46,414 nucleotides of DNA from Patescibacteria group bacterium UBA5738. GTDB taxonomy: Bacteria; Patescibacteriota; Minisyncoccia; Minisyncoccales; UBA5738. The DNA is taken from contig DIFW01000012.1 in the NCBI GenBank assembly GCA_002419295.1, positions 1-46,414 of the forward strand, written 5' to 3'. Shown here piece after piece: positions 38,186 to 46,193 of the stretch (the stretch's first letter is position 1; each line of letters starts with the position of its first letter). A program made the position numbers and the translations under genes. Under the pieces are notes generated by a model. That model searched no databases. It was not told the DNA's origin and saw only the letters and a program-made list of their open reading frames with translations.

Positions 38186-40276
38186 ATTTGCTGAACATTC
38201 TTTGTTGGAGCATTTTACTTGCTTGCGCTTGGTGGTAATCATCAGCGCGCCGCATTTTTCGCACTTGGCGCCGGTGGGTTTGTCCCAGAGGGCGAAGTCG
38301 CAATCGGGGTAGGCCGAACAGCCGTAGAAAATTTTTCTTTTTTTGGTTTTCTTTTCCACGATGTGGCCGGTCCCGCATTTGGGGCAGGGGATTTCCACAT
38401 CAAACGCGGGCTTGGCCGATTCCATATTTTCAGTGTGCTTGCATTCCGGAAATTTGGGGCAGGCGTAGAATTTTCCGAAGCGCCCCATTTTAATCACCAG
38501 ATTCGCGCCGCACTTGGGGCAAATTTTGTCGGTGATTTGGGGAGTTTTGTTTTTCTTTTCCACCTCTTGGTATTTGGCGTCCAGATTGGTTTTGAACGGA
38601 TCATAAAAATCCCGTAAAACTTTCACCCAGTCGGCTTGGCCGTCGGCGATTCGATCAAATTCTTCTTCCATTTTGGCGGTGAAGCCAATATCCACAATCC
38701 GCGGAAAATGCGCCACCAGCAAATCATTGACCATCAGGCCGATCTCGGTGGGTTTGAGCGATTTTTTCTCGTCTTTTTCGATGTAATTTCGCGTCTGTAT
38801 CGTGGAAATAATCGGCGCGTAGGTGGAAGGGCGGCCGATGCCGTGCGCCTCCAACACTTTGATGAGCGTGGCTTCGTTGTATCTTGCCGGCGGCTTGGTG
38901 AAATGCTGGTTGGTATCCAGTTTGATGAATTCCAGCGGTTCGCCGTTAGCCATCGCCGGCAGATCAAGCTCTTCAAATTTTGAGGGATAAACTTTCAGAT
39001 AGCCGTCAAATTTCAAGGTTTGGCCGTTGGCGCGGAAAATATATTCGGTTTTGTCTTGGCCGGCGGCGACGATATCAACGCTCAATGAATCAAAAACCGC
39101 CGCCGCCATCTGGCTGGCGATGAATCGTTGCCAGATCAGTTCATACAGCTTTGCCTGGGGACGAGAGAGGTTTTTATCGGCCAGCGCCATTTCGGGAGTT
39201 TGATCGGGATATGCCGGGCGGATGGCTTCGTGGGCTTCTTGCGCGCCTTTGGCTTTGGTTTTGTAAACATTAAAATGGCCGGGATGGTAATTTTCGCCGA
39301 AAGTTTTATTGATAAAATTCTTTGCCGCGGACAGCGACTGAACCGACAAATTGAGCGAGTCGGTGCGGTGATAGGTGATCAGCCCCATTTCATACAACTG
39401 CTGAGCGGTCATCATTGTCGCTTTGGCGGTCATTTTGAATCTTTGCCACGCGGTTTGCTGGAGGGTGGAAGTGGTGAACGGCCCGGACGGTTTTTTGCGG
39501 CTCTCTTTTTTTTCGATTGCCGAAATCGCGTAGGCGGCATTTTCAAGATTTTGCTCAATGGCGATCGCGCGATTTTCATCTTTGATTTCCAGCTTATCAA
39601 GGGTTGTGTTGTTTATTTTCACCAAGCGGGCGGCAAATTCTTTTTTGGGCTTGTTTTCGGTGTTTTTGAGAGTTGCCAGAATCTCCCAATATTCTTCGGG
39701 ATTGAAGGCTTCGATTTCGCGTTCGCGTTCGGCGATCAGGCGCACGGCCACGGATTGGACGCGCCCGGCTGACAGGCCTTTAACGATTTTTTTCCACAAA
39801 AAAGGGGAAAGTTGATAGCCGACGATGCGATCCAAAACGCGCCGCGCTTGCTGGGCGTTGACCAGATCAAAATTAATCTCCCGTGGATTTTTGAGCGCTT
39901 CTTGGATGGCATTTTCCGTAATCTCGTGGAATTCAATGCGCCGATAAGCCGGGCCTTCAACTTTTTTGGTGGCTGGTTTGTCCAATTTCAATGCCTCAAC
40001 CAAATGCCACGCGATGGCTTCGCCTTCGCGGTCCGGATCAGTGCTCAAAAATACTCTGTTGGCTTTTTTCACTTCGGCTTTGAGTTCTTTAACCGTGGTT
40101 TTGCCTTTGGCGGTGAGGGCGTACTTGGGCGCAAAATTATTTTCAATGTCCACGCCGAAAATGGTCTTGGGCAGATCGCGCACATGGCCGTAGGAAGACA
40201 GAATTTTGTAATCGCCCCCGAGAAATTTTTGCAGGGTTTTGGCCTTGGTGGGCGATTCGACAATAATTAAATTCAT
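38156..40276 (-). CDS. topA: DNA topoisomerase I
   Basis: The product is 706 residues from MNLIIVESPTKAKTLQKFLG (ATG at 40276). The Toprim domain has the acidic triad in FLSTDPDREGEAIAWH. The active-site tyrosine is Tyr302 in MGLITYHRTDSLNLS, and GLSAGRVQSVAVRLI is the usual motif before it. The C-terminus has three Cys4 zinc ribbons (CPKCGANLV..., CPKCGTGHI..., CEKCGALMI...). It relaxes negative supercoils. The final residues AKLKNQNEK and the stop come from an AT-rich repeat (38071-38185), so the ancestral end has been overwritten without touching the third zinc site. Confidence 0.96.
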   Translation of the reverse strand: MNLIIVESPTKAKTLQKFLGGDYKILSSYGHVRDLPKTIFGVDIENNFAPKYALTAKGKTTVKELKAEVKKANRVFLSTDPDREGEAIAWHLVEALKLDKPATKKVEGPAYRRIEFHEITENAIQEALKNPREINFDLVNAQQARRVLDRIVGYQLSPFLWKKIVKGLSAGRVQSVAVRLIAEREREIEAFNPEEYWEILATLKNTENKPKKEFAARLVKINNTTLDKLEIKDENRAIAIEQNLENAAYAISAIEKKESRKKPSGPFTTSTLQQTAWQRFKMTAKATMMTAQQLYEMGLITYHRTDSLNLSVQSLSAAKNFINKTFGENYHPGHFNVYKTKAKGAQEAHEAIRPAYPDQTPEMALADKNLSRPQAKLYELIWQRFIASQMAAAVFDSLSVDIVAAGQDKTEYIFRANGQTLKFDGYLKVYPSKFEELDLPAMANGEPLEFIKLDTNQHFTKPPARYNEATLIKVLEAHGIGRPSTYAPIISTIQTRNYIEKDEKKSLKPTEIGLMVNDLLVAHFPRIVDIGFTAKMEEEFDRIADGQADWVKVLRDFYDPFKTNLDAKYQEVEKKNKTPQITDKICPKCGANLVIKMGRFGKFYACPKFPECKHTENMESAKPAFDVEIPCPKCGTGHIVEKKTKKRKIFYGCSAYPDCDFALWDKPTGAKCEKCGALMITTKRKQVKCSNKECSANAKLKNQNEK

Positions 40277-40277
40277 A

Positions 40278-40379
40278 AAATAATTTTCAATTTTCAATTT
40301 CTAATTTTCAATGAATGAATCAATGTTTCAATGAGTCAAACAGAAAATGCCATATCTGTTTGAAAATTGAAAATTAGTT
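40278..40379. repeat. AT-rich long inverted repeat, copy D
   Basis: AATTTTCAATTTTCAATTTC on the left mirrors GTTTGAAAATTGAAAATTAG on the right, with inner pairs AAACAGA...TCTGTTT. It fills the gap between topA and dprA and overlaps the dprA stop codon. Confidence 0.72.
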
Positions 40380-41237
40380 ATTCAGGCAGTATTCTCCGTT
40401 GCCCAGATTGCGGATAAGCCCGTTGATCTCCATTATGGGAATCGCGCTCATTACGACTTGCGCGGGCAGTCCGGCGGCGCGGATAATCGCGTCCAAATTA
40501 AGCGCGCCCGCCGCCAAGGCGTCCAAAATTTTTTGCTCTTTGGCGTTGCCGCTTTTTACCGCGGATTTTACCGCTATCGCCAATCCCATTATTTTGAGAA
40601 TATCGCTCGCGCCGGTGCAAGGAAGCGCGCCGTTTTTCAACAGCCAGTTACATCCCGATGAAGACGCCGCGTAGATTGACCCGGGCACCGCGAATACCGG
40701 TTTGTGCTGTTTGCGGCCCCATTCGGCGGTGATGAGCGATCCGGATTTTTCCTTGGCTTCAATGACCAATATCGCCAGCGATAAGCCGGCGATGATGCGG
40801 TTGCGCCGGGGAAAAGAATAATTGGTGGCGGAAAATCCGATCGGATATTCGCTGGCCAAACAACCGCCAGTATTTACTATTTTTCGGGCAAGGTCAAGGT
40901 TTTGTTTGGGAAAAAACGATTTTTCGTCCAATCCGGTGCCAACCACGCCAACGGTGGCGCCGCCATGTTCCAGCGCGGTTTGGTGGGCGAGAGTGTCAAT
41001 GCCGGGCGCCATTCCCGAAACAACGCAAACGCCGGCGCGGACGAGGCCGCCGACAATATCGTGCGCCGCTTGTTTGCCATAGGGCGAAGGAACCCGCGCG
41101 CCGACCACGGCCACGCACGGCGCGGTCAAATTCAACTCGCCGCGCAAGTACAGCTCTTTCGGACGGCTGGGGATGGTGCGCAGGCAATTGGGAAACTCCG
41201 CATCCGCTTCGCTAATATGTTTGATTTCTTCCTCCAT
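40374..41237 (-). CDS. dprA: DNA-processing protein DprA
   Basis: From ATG at 41237 (MEEEIKHISEADAEFPNCLR) the protein is 287 residues. The Rossmann-like core is clear: CVAVVGARVPSPYGKQAAHD, CVVSGMAPGIDTLAHQTALE, GATVGVVGTGLDEKSFFPK, GCLASEYPIGFSATNYSFPR RN in consecutive parts, and GSLITAEWGRKQHKPVFAVP. A short C-terminal winged-helix-like region follows (LAAGALNLDAIIRAAGL). DprA loads RecA on incoming single strands during transformation. Many CPR genomes carry dprA with comEC and type IV pili, consistent with DNA uptake. An in-frame Met at 41258 is an alternative start. Confidence 0.94.
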   Translation of the reverse strand: MEEEIKHISEADAEFPNCLRTIPSRPKELYLRGELNLTAPCVAVVGARVPSPYGKQAAHDIVGGLVRAGVCVVSGMAPGIDTLAHQTALEHGGATVGVVGTGLDEKSFFPKQNLDLARKIVNTGGCLASEYPIGFSATNYSFPRRNRIIAGLSLAILVIEAKEKSGSLITAEWGRKQHKPVFAVPGSIYAASSSGCNWLLKNGALPCTGASDILKIMGLAIAVKSAVKSGNAKEQKILDALAAGALNLDAIIRAAGLPAQVVMSAIPIMEINGLIRNLGNGEYCLNN

Positions 41238-41328
41238 CACTTTTTTACTATACACCATTTTTAAACTTGCAAAAAATTTCATATGGTGTAAAAGAAAATC
41301 AGCTTACTTTTAAAAGGTGATTTGAACC

Positions 41329-41445
41329 ATGAGAAAAAATTGGACGCGAAAATCGCGCAAAGGCAGATCGGGGTTGACGAATGATCGTCTTAAAAAAATA
41401 AAAGAGCAAAGAAGGCGAGAACAGGAGGCGAGGGAAAATGAGTAA
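41329..41445 (+). CDS. Small basic protein, 38 aa, unknown
   Basis: The frame reads MRKNWTRKSRKGRSGLTNDR then LKKIKEQRRREQEARENE. An AAAGGTGA site lies 10 bases before the ATG and the stop overlaps the start of the next gene by 8 bases. The product is extremely basic at the N-terminus with a charged helix after it, like small ribosomal or RNA-binding peptides. I recognise no family. It is the first gene of a two-gene unit with the 142-residue protein. Confidence 0.68.
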   Translation: MRKNWTRKSRKGRSGLTNDRLKKIKEQRRREQEARENE

Positions 41446-41866
41446 TTTGGAAGCAGCGATTGTGGATGCTTTTATTAGGGAGAATCCCATAAGAATGGAA
41501 TTATCAAATGGGCCGGTATTGTATGCAAATTTTAATGATTTGCGCGAGATGGTTTGTTCTATGGGCCAATGCGAAGAACAATTTTTATTGGCCGCCGCGG
41601 CGATTGCAAAAAGATATGAATGCGTGTTGAATTCATGCGAGCCGGATTTTTTTATTATCGTGCGTCAGCCGAGTGATTTGAGGATGGGAACCAAGATTGA
41701 TGCCGAAAAGATTTTTGGAAATATCGAAACTGCGCAAAGGGAAATGTATGAGGTTTTTGCGCCGTTGATTGCGATATCCATACTTGACCATTTGCATAAT
41801 CATTTTCGGGAGTTGAATAAATATGGACTTTTGCCCTCGGTATTAGTAGATTTAAATATTTTTTAA
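41438..41866 (+). CDS. Hypothetical protein, 142 aa
   Basis: The start has a strong GGAGG 12 bases upstream and overlaps the previous stop. The product is mostly helical with a strand near RMELSNGPVLYANFNDL and a central CVLNSCEPDFFIIV; Cys residues occur at SMGQCEE, YECVL and NSCEP. No membrane segment and no known domain are recognised. A short hairpin terminator follows at 41872-41907. It is transcribed with the 38-residue protein. Confidence 0.72.
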   Translation: MSNLEAAIVDAFIRENPIRMELSNGPVLYANFNDLREMVCSMGQCEEQFLLAAAAIAKRYECVLNSCEPDFFIIVRQPSDLRMGTKIDAEKIFGNIETAQREMYEVFAPLIAISILDHLHNHFRELNKYGLLPSVLVDLNIF

Positions 41867-42062
41867 TTTTTAGCGCGGCAAAACGGAAAATCGTCAGCCG
41901 CTTTTTTGTTGATTTATAGAGAACCTTTATTCTATATTTTTAGCCATAGCTAAATTTATAGAATCAATCATTGCGCCAAACAATTTAATTATCTAACTGT
42001 AGCGGAATACTTCGGTTTTCCGAAACTCGTATGAAGAGGGTTTTTATGGAGGGTATTGCCTT
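41867..42062. other. Leader region with inverted repeats
   Basis: It contains the terminator at 41872-41907, a near-perfect inverted repeat at 41929-41964 (ATTCTATATTTTTAGC against GCTAAATTTATAGAAT, loop CATA), and a small TTCGG/CCGAA hairpin near 42011-42024. No gene is visible until the 40-aa frame at 42063. Confidence 0.6.
41872..41907 (+). terminator. Terminator after the 142-aa gene
   Basis: AGCGCGGC pairs with GCCGCT with one bulge, followed by TTTTTT. Confidence 0.65.
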
Positions 42063-42185
42063 GTGCAGATCAACCATTCCTGCGCGGGGCAGGACGCCCA
42101 ACCCGGCATTATATATATTGCCGAGGTAAAGATGCACTGCGATCAAATGCGGGGGATTGTGGCAGGGATGATTGTCGGAAGTTGA
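42063..42185 (+). CDS. Small protein, 40 aa, unknown, GTG start
   Basis: The GTG start has GGAGGG 9 bases upstream. The product reads MQINHSCAGQDAQPGIIYIA then EVKMHCDQMRGIVAGMIVGS, with two Cys and a repeated hydrophobic pattern that looks like a compact alpha/beta unit. No family is recognised. A hairpin leader precedes it and an intrinsic terminator follows 5 bases after the stop, so it forms its own transcription unit. An overlapping frame at 42056-42256 is less protein-like and reads through the terminator. Confidence 0.6.
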   Translation: MQINHSCAGQDAQPGIIYIAEVKMHCDQMRGIVAGMIVGS

Positions 42186-42190
42186 GGTAT

Positions 42191-42248
42191 AAAGACCATT
42201 GGCATTATCAAAAGATTTTTAATTTTTTGGAGAATGCGGTCTTTTTTT
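42191..42248 (+). terminator. Terminator of the 40-aa gene
   Basis: AAAGACC with GCATT on the left pairs with AATGC and GGTCTTT on the right across an AT-rich loop, followed by TTTTTG. Confidence 0.65.
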
Positions 42249-42283
42249 GTTTTTAAAATGCAAATTTCAAAATGCGGGTTGCC

Positions 42284-42328
42284 GGGGTCGCACCCCTGCT
42301 CCGCTAAAGCTACGCAGGGGAACGACCT
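42284..42328. repeat. GGTCGCACCCC REP-like element downstream of pth
   Basis: GGTCGCACCCCTGC pairs with GCAGGGGAACGACC around CCGCTAAAGCT-type sequence, one mismatch. It is a sister of 29239-29301. Confidence 0.78.
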
Positions 42329-42340
42329 CTAAATGTCAAT

Positions 42341-42937
42341 TCATTGGTTGAATTCGGTCATTGATTTTTCGATTCCTTCGGACAGCGCGGTTTCTATGGC
42401 CGAGACGGTTAAATCAACAACTTTGTCGAATTCTATTTGCTCCTTGGGGGAGATTTTTTTTAGAACCAATTTGTCGCCGGGGATTTTTTTCAGGGTCGCG
42501 GTATGGGGCGCGATGCCGACGCGGAAGCGGACAAAGTTTTTGGTTTTCATTTGGTCAATAATCGATTGCGCGCCCTTGTGGCCGGCGGCGTTGCGGTTTT
42601 GGGAAATTTTTATTTTACCAAGAGGGATGTCCAAATCGTCGTTGATAACCCAGAGATTGTCAAACTTTTTGTTTTTAAACAGGGAATAGCGCTTGGCCAA
42701 TCGCTTGGCCGCGATTCCGGATTTATTCATAAATGTTTGCGGCTTGGCTAGAATAACGGTCTTGCCGCCGAATTCGCCCACCGAAACCATCGCGTTATCC
42801 TCGACCATTGCAAAATCGCCAAAATTGTGTTTTTTGGAGAACGCGTCCGCGGCCATAAAGCCCATATTGTGCCGGGTTTGACGATATGCCTGTCCGGGAT
42901 TGCCCAGCCCGACGATTAGGATAGTTTTTTGCTCCAT
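42341..42937 (-). CDS. pth: Peptidyl-tRNA hydrolase
   Basis: The 198-residue product has ILIVGLGNPGQAYRQTRHNM with catalytic His23 and Asn13, the KPQTFMNKSG segment, LWVINDDLDIPLGKIKI with the catalytic Asp, and NAAGHKGAQSIIDQM. All Pth signatures are present. It recycles peptidyl-tRNA released by stalled ribosomes. The reading frame ends near a REP-like element. It is divergent from lepB. Confidence 0.95.
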   Translation of the reverse strand: MEQKTILIVGLGNPGQAYRQTRHNMGFMAADAFSKKHNFGDFAMVEDNAMVSVGEFGGKTVILAKPQTFMNKSGIAAKRLAKRYSLFKNKKFDNLWVINDDLDIPLGKIKISQNRNAAGHKGAQSIIDQMKTKNFVRFRVGIAPHTATLKKIPGDKLVLKKISPKEQIEFDKVVDLTVSAIETALSEGIEKSMTEFNQ

Positions 42938-43025
42938 AATTGAGTAATTATAGCAGAATCGGACGACTTGCGGAAGTTATTTTCTTTTGTTATGATGAAA
43001 ATATATTTTAACCAAAATTTTCATT

Positions 43026-43589
43026 ATGTCATCGGCAATCAAAAACGCGGGCGAATTTGTTTGGGAAGTGGCCAAGATCGTGATTTTAGCTTTGGCGATT
43101 GTTTTGCCGATCCGGTATTTTTTGTTTCAGCCGTTTGTGATACAAGGATCTTCCATGGAACCGAATTTCTATGAGGCGGACTACTTGATTGTGGACGAGC
43201 TTTCCTATCGTTTTCGGGCGCCGGAGCGGGGAGAGGTGGTGGTTTTCAAATATCCCCTTGATGCTTCCAAGCGGTTCATCAAGCGCATCATCGGCCTGCC
43301 CGGAGAAACCGTGGAGATAAGAAGCGGAGAGGTAATTATCACCGGTACCGACGGCATCGCCCGGACTCTCGACGAACCTTATATTCCCGATGGTTCGCGG
43401 GCGCCGGATATGCCGCCTTTTGTTTTGGCGCAAGGAGAATATTTTGTTTTGGGAGACAACCGGCTTTATTCTTCGGATTCGCAAGAGTGGGGAGAATTGC
43501 CGGAAAAAAACATCATTGGCCGGGTGGAGTTGCGCTTATGGCCGTTGAACGACATTACACGCGTTAAAATTCCCGCCTACCAGCAATAA
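43026..43589 (+). CDS. lepB: Signal peptidase I
   Basis: The 187-residue product has one N-terminal membrane helix (about 16-36). The catalytic Ser43 is in VIQGSSMEPNF, and the general base Lys86 is in RFIKRIIGLPGETVEI. Box E GEYFVLGDNRLYSSDSQ carries Ser/Asp in place of the usual NSxDSR order. This is the compact bacterial type with one helix. It cleaves signal peptides such as those of the proteins at 2298 and 3299. Confidence 0.94.
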   Translation: MSSAIKNAGEFVWEVAKIVILALAIVLPIRYFLFQPFVIQGSSMEPNFYEADYLIVDELSYRFRAPERGEVVVFKYPLDASKRFIKRIIGLPGETVEIRSGEVIITGTDGIARTLDEPYIPDGSRAPDMPPFVLAQGEYFVLGDNRLYSSDSQEWGELPEKNIIGRVELRLWPLNDITRVKIPAYQQ

Positions 43590-43635
43590 AATATAAATTC
43601 TGAACAAATTTTGAATAAATTCTGAATTGTGAATT

Positions 43636-44913
43636 ATGAAATTAAAATTTCAAAATGTTACCGGCGCGCACGATATTCTGCCCGATGACTATAAGTATTA
43701 CGAAAAAATTTACCAAACCGCAACCGAAATCGCGGCATTTTACGGTTTTGACCGGATTGAAACTCCGATTTTGGAAGAAAGCGAGCTTTTTGTCAAAATC
43801 ACCGGGTCGAGTACCGATATTGTGCAAAAGCAGATGTATGTTTTGAAAACGAAAGGCGGAGATAATTTGGCATTGCGTCCTGAAGGAACGCCGGCAATCG
43901 CGAGAGCGTATTTGCAGCACGGTATGGCCAATTGGCCCCAGCCGGTGAAGCTTTGGTATTGGGGGCCGTATTTTCGCTATGAAAAACCGCAGGCCGGGCG
44001 ATATCGGCAATTTTGGCAGTTGGGATTTGAAGCGATTGGCCAAGGCGGCGCGATCATCGATGCGCAAATAATTCAAATTTATTACAACCTTTTGCAGGAA
44101 CTGGGTTTGCAAAATATTATTATTGAAATTAACAGCATTGGCGACGCTTTGTGCCGGCCGCAGTATCGCCGCGCGCTGGCGGGATATTTAAAAACCCGCC
44201 AGACCGCGCTTTGCGCCGATTGCAAGCGCCGGATCAAGGAAAATCCGTTGCGAGTGCTTGATTGCAAAGAAGAAAAATGCCATTCCGTCAAGGCGCAGGC
44301 GCCGCAAGCGGTGGATCATCTTTGCGAAGAATGCAAGAAGCATTGCCGGGAAGTTTTGGAATATCTTGAAGAGATCGGATTGCCTTACCGCTTGAATCCT
44401 TATTTAGTGCGCGGCTTGGATTATTACACGCGGACAGTCTTTGAAATGTATCAAGAGGAGGATGCCGGCAAGAGCCGGGTGGCGCTGGCCGGCGGCGGTC
44501 GTTATGACGGGCTGATTAAAATGATGGGCGGCAAAGAAACTCCGGCGATGGGCGGCGGGCTGGGAATTGATCGCGTGGTGTTGGCGATGAAGGCCGCCGG
44601 CATCAAAGTCGGGGAGCAAAAGAAAGTAAAAGTGTTTCTGGCGCAACTGGGCGGCATGGGCAAGAAAAAATCCCTCAAACTTTTTGAAGATCTCCGCCGC
44701 GCGGGAATTTCAACCGGAGAGGCGTTTGACCGCGATTCGTTAAAGTCCCAGCTGAAAATTGCCGACAAATACGGCGCGCGCTACACTTTTCTTTTGGGGC
44801 AGAAAGAAGCGATAGAAAACAAAGTCATTCTTCGCGATATGGAATCGGGCGATCAGGAAAGTCTGGATTTGAACACGGCGGTGGCCGAGATTAAAAAACG
44901 GCTGAAAAAGTAG
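43636..44913 (+). CDS. hisS: Histidyl-tRNA synthetase
   Basis: A class II synthetase of 425 residues: the N-terminal GAHDILPDDYKYYEKI, motif 2 with ALRPEGTPAIARAY and GPYFRYEKPQAGRYRQFWQL, and the histidine-specific VRGLDYYTRTVFEMY. Motif 3 is MGGGLGIDRVVLAM, and a C-terminal anticodon-binding domain is present. A cysteine-rich insert (CADCKRRIKENPL, CEECKKHCREV) is normal for many bacterial HisRS. Complete. It is followed by the HIT gene after 37 bases. Confidence 0.96.
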   Translation: MKLKFQNVTGAHDILPDDYKYYEKIYQTATEIAAFYGFDRIETPILEESELFVKITGSSTDIVQKQMYVLKTKGGDNLALRPEGTPAIARAYLQHGMANWPQPVKLWYWGPYFRYEKPQAGRYRQFWQLGFEAIGQGGAIIDAQIIQIYYNLLQELGLQNIIIEINSIGDALCRPQYRRALAGYLKTRQTALCADCKRRIKENPLRVLDCKEEKCHSVKAQAPQAVDHLCEECKKHCREVLEYLEEIGLPYRLNPYLVRGLDYYTRTVFEMYQEEDAGKSRVALAGGGRYDGLIKMMGGKETPAMGGGLGIDRVVLAMKAAGIKVGEQKKVKVFLAQLGGMGKKKSLKLFEDLRRAGISTGEAFDRDSLKSQLKIADKYGARYTFLLGQKEAIENKVILRDMESGDQESLDLNTAVAEIKKRLKK

Positions 44914-44950
44914 CGCGACGGTTGACGAATTGTTAAAATTAAGCTAATCT

Positions 44951-45292
44951 ATGGATTGTGTGTTTTGTAAAATCATTAGTAAGGAAATTCCGGCGAAAAC
45001 GGTCTTTGAAGACGATTTGGTGCTGGCGTTTGAGAATATCAAGCCGGTGCATCCGGTGCATGTGCTGATTATTCCCAAAAAACATATCGCCAACATCCAA
45101 AAGGCGTTGCCCGAAGACGAAAAATATTTGGCGCGGATAATGCTGGCGGTATCCAAAATTGCCGAAATCAAGGGTGTCCATGAGAGCGGCTATCGCTTGA
45201 CGATCAACTGCGGCAAGGATTCGGGGCAATCGGTGGATCATCTGCACATCCATCTGCTTGGCGGCGAAGAACTTCCTTTTGCCACCGGTTGA
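44951..45292 (+). CDS. HIT family hydrolase (HinT-like)
   Basis: The 113-residue product has CVFCKIISKEIPAKTVFEDD and HVLIIPKKHI, and ends in the histidine triad HLHIHLLGG (His97, His99, His101). HinT-type proteins hydrolyse nucleoside phosphoramidates such as aminoacyl-AMP, in keeping with its place after hisS. The N-terminal CxxC suggests zinc binding, seen in many bacterial members. Confidence 0.93.
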   Translation: MDCVFCKIISKEIPAKTVFEDDLVLAFENIKPVHPVHVLIIPKKHIANIQKALPEDEKYLARIMLAVSKIAEIKGVHESGYRLTINCGKDSGQSVDHLHIHLLGGEELPFATG

Positions 45293-45328
45293 ATCGATAA
45301 TTTAACTTATAATTAATTATTAAATTTT

Positions 45329-45544
45329 ATGGCTTTGGAAATCAGAAAAAAACAGCGCGAAAACGCGCAAGTGATGATGCGCCGTTTCCAAAAAGCGGTG
45401 CAGCAAAGCGGAATTTTGCTGGAAAAGCGGCGGCGCCAGTTTGCCAAACGGACAAAGTCGGAGAATATGCAAAAGAAGTCCGCTCTGCGCAAAATTGAAA
45501 CCAAGAAAAAATACGATCTAATCAAAAAAATGCGCAAAGTTTAA
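45329..45544 (+). CDS. rpsU: Small ribosomal subunit protein bS21
   Basis: The 71-residue basic product follows the bS21 layout: an N-terminal helix (QRENAQVMMRRFQKAVQQSG), the conserved ILLEKRRRQFAKRTKSE, and a lysine-rich tail (KKKYDLIKKMRKV). It sits near the 3' end of 16S rRNA. No Shine-Dalgarno site precedes it. It is followed 24 bases later by the YqeY-like gene, a common pairing. Confidence 0.88.
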   Translation: MALEIRKKQRENAQVMMRRFQKAVQQSGILLEKRRRQFAKRTKSENMQKKSALRKIETKKKYDLIKKMRKV

Positions 45545-45568
45545 TGGCGCATTTTTTTGCTTTTAACA

Positions 45569-45570
45569 AT
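45569..45570 (+). promoter_or_regulatory. Start choice for the YqeY-like gene
   Basis: The ATG at 45569 (MLKDKINDDYKR) is taken as the start rather than in-frame codons 12 bases upstream, because family members begin at this helix. Confidence 0.5.
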
Positions 45571-46045
45571 GCTCAAAGATAAAATTAACGATGATTACAA
45601 ACGGGTGTTTAAAGAAAAAAGGGAAGGCGAGGTTTCGGTTCTGAAAATGCTCAAAGCCGCGGTTTTAAACAAAGAGAAAGACAAAGAATTCGCGGCCAAC
45701 AAGGCCGGCGAAAGTATTGCCGCCGCCGCGCTTTCGGATGAGGAAATTTTGGATGTGGTAAGCTCCGAAATCAAGAAATTGCGCGATTCTTTGGCGCTTT
45801 TTGAAAAGGGCGGCCGCAATGATTTGGCGGATCGGGCGAAGAGCGAGATTGAAATCCTGTTGCGCTACTTGCCCGAGCAATTGGGCGAAGATGAAATCAA
45901 AAAACTTGTCGCCGACGCGATTGCGCAAACCGGCGCGGGCACTGTCAAAGATATGGGCAGGGTGATGGGAATTTTGATGCCCAAAATAAAAGGCAAGGCC
46001 GACAGCGGCCTGGTCGGAAAAATGGTGAAAGAGGCGCTGTCATAG
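45569..46045 (+). CDS. GatB/YqeY domain protein
   Basis: The 158-residue product is the YqeY type: KINDDYKRVFKEKREGEVSV and LKMLKAAVLNKEKDKE at the start, EKGGRNDLADRAKSEIEILL in the middle, then LPEQLGEDEIKKLVADAIAQ and VKDMGRVMGILMPKIKGKAD at the end. It is related to the tRNA-binding tail of GatB; its role is unclear, probably tRNA-linked. It follows rpsU, as in many bacteria. A clean terminator lies 50 bases after the stop. Confidence 0.92.
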   Translation: MLKDKINDDYKRVFKEKREGEVSVLKMLKAAVLNKEKDKEFAANKAGESIAAAALSDEEILDVVSSEIKKLRDSLALFEKGGRNDLADRAKSEIEILLRYLPEQLGEDEIKKLVADAIAQTGAGTVKDMGRVMGILMPKIKGKADSGLVGKMVKEALS

Positions 46046-46094
46046 AAACATATAATCATTTGATCGTACGCTTTGCTAATCACAAAGACACAGA

Positions 46095-46116
46095 AACAGG
46101 GCTCGCCCTGTTTTTT
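46095..46116 (+). terminator. Terminator of the rpsU-YqeY unit
   Basis: AACAGGG pairs with CCCTGTT around a GCTCG-type loop, directly followed by TTTTTT. Confidence 0.88.
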
Positions 46117-46193
46117 GATTTAAGCGGGGGCATCTGTTTTTTTGGCGCCGATTTGTTAAAATGGAGCAATTAAAATAAAAATAAATATCATCC

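Noticed and set aside
38219..40270. Several plus-strand frames opposite topA
   Set aside because: They are compositional shadows of a well-supported topoisomerase gene and have no family signatures or start signals.
42056..42256. 66-aa frame overlapping the 40-aa GTG gene
   Set aside because: It runs through the terminator hairpin and has an erratic composition; the GTG frame has the SD and stops before the terminator.
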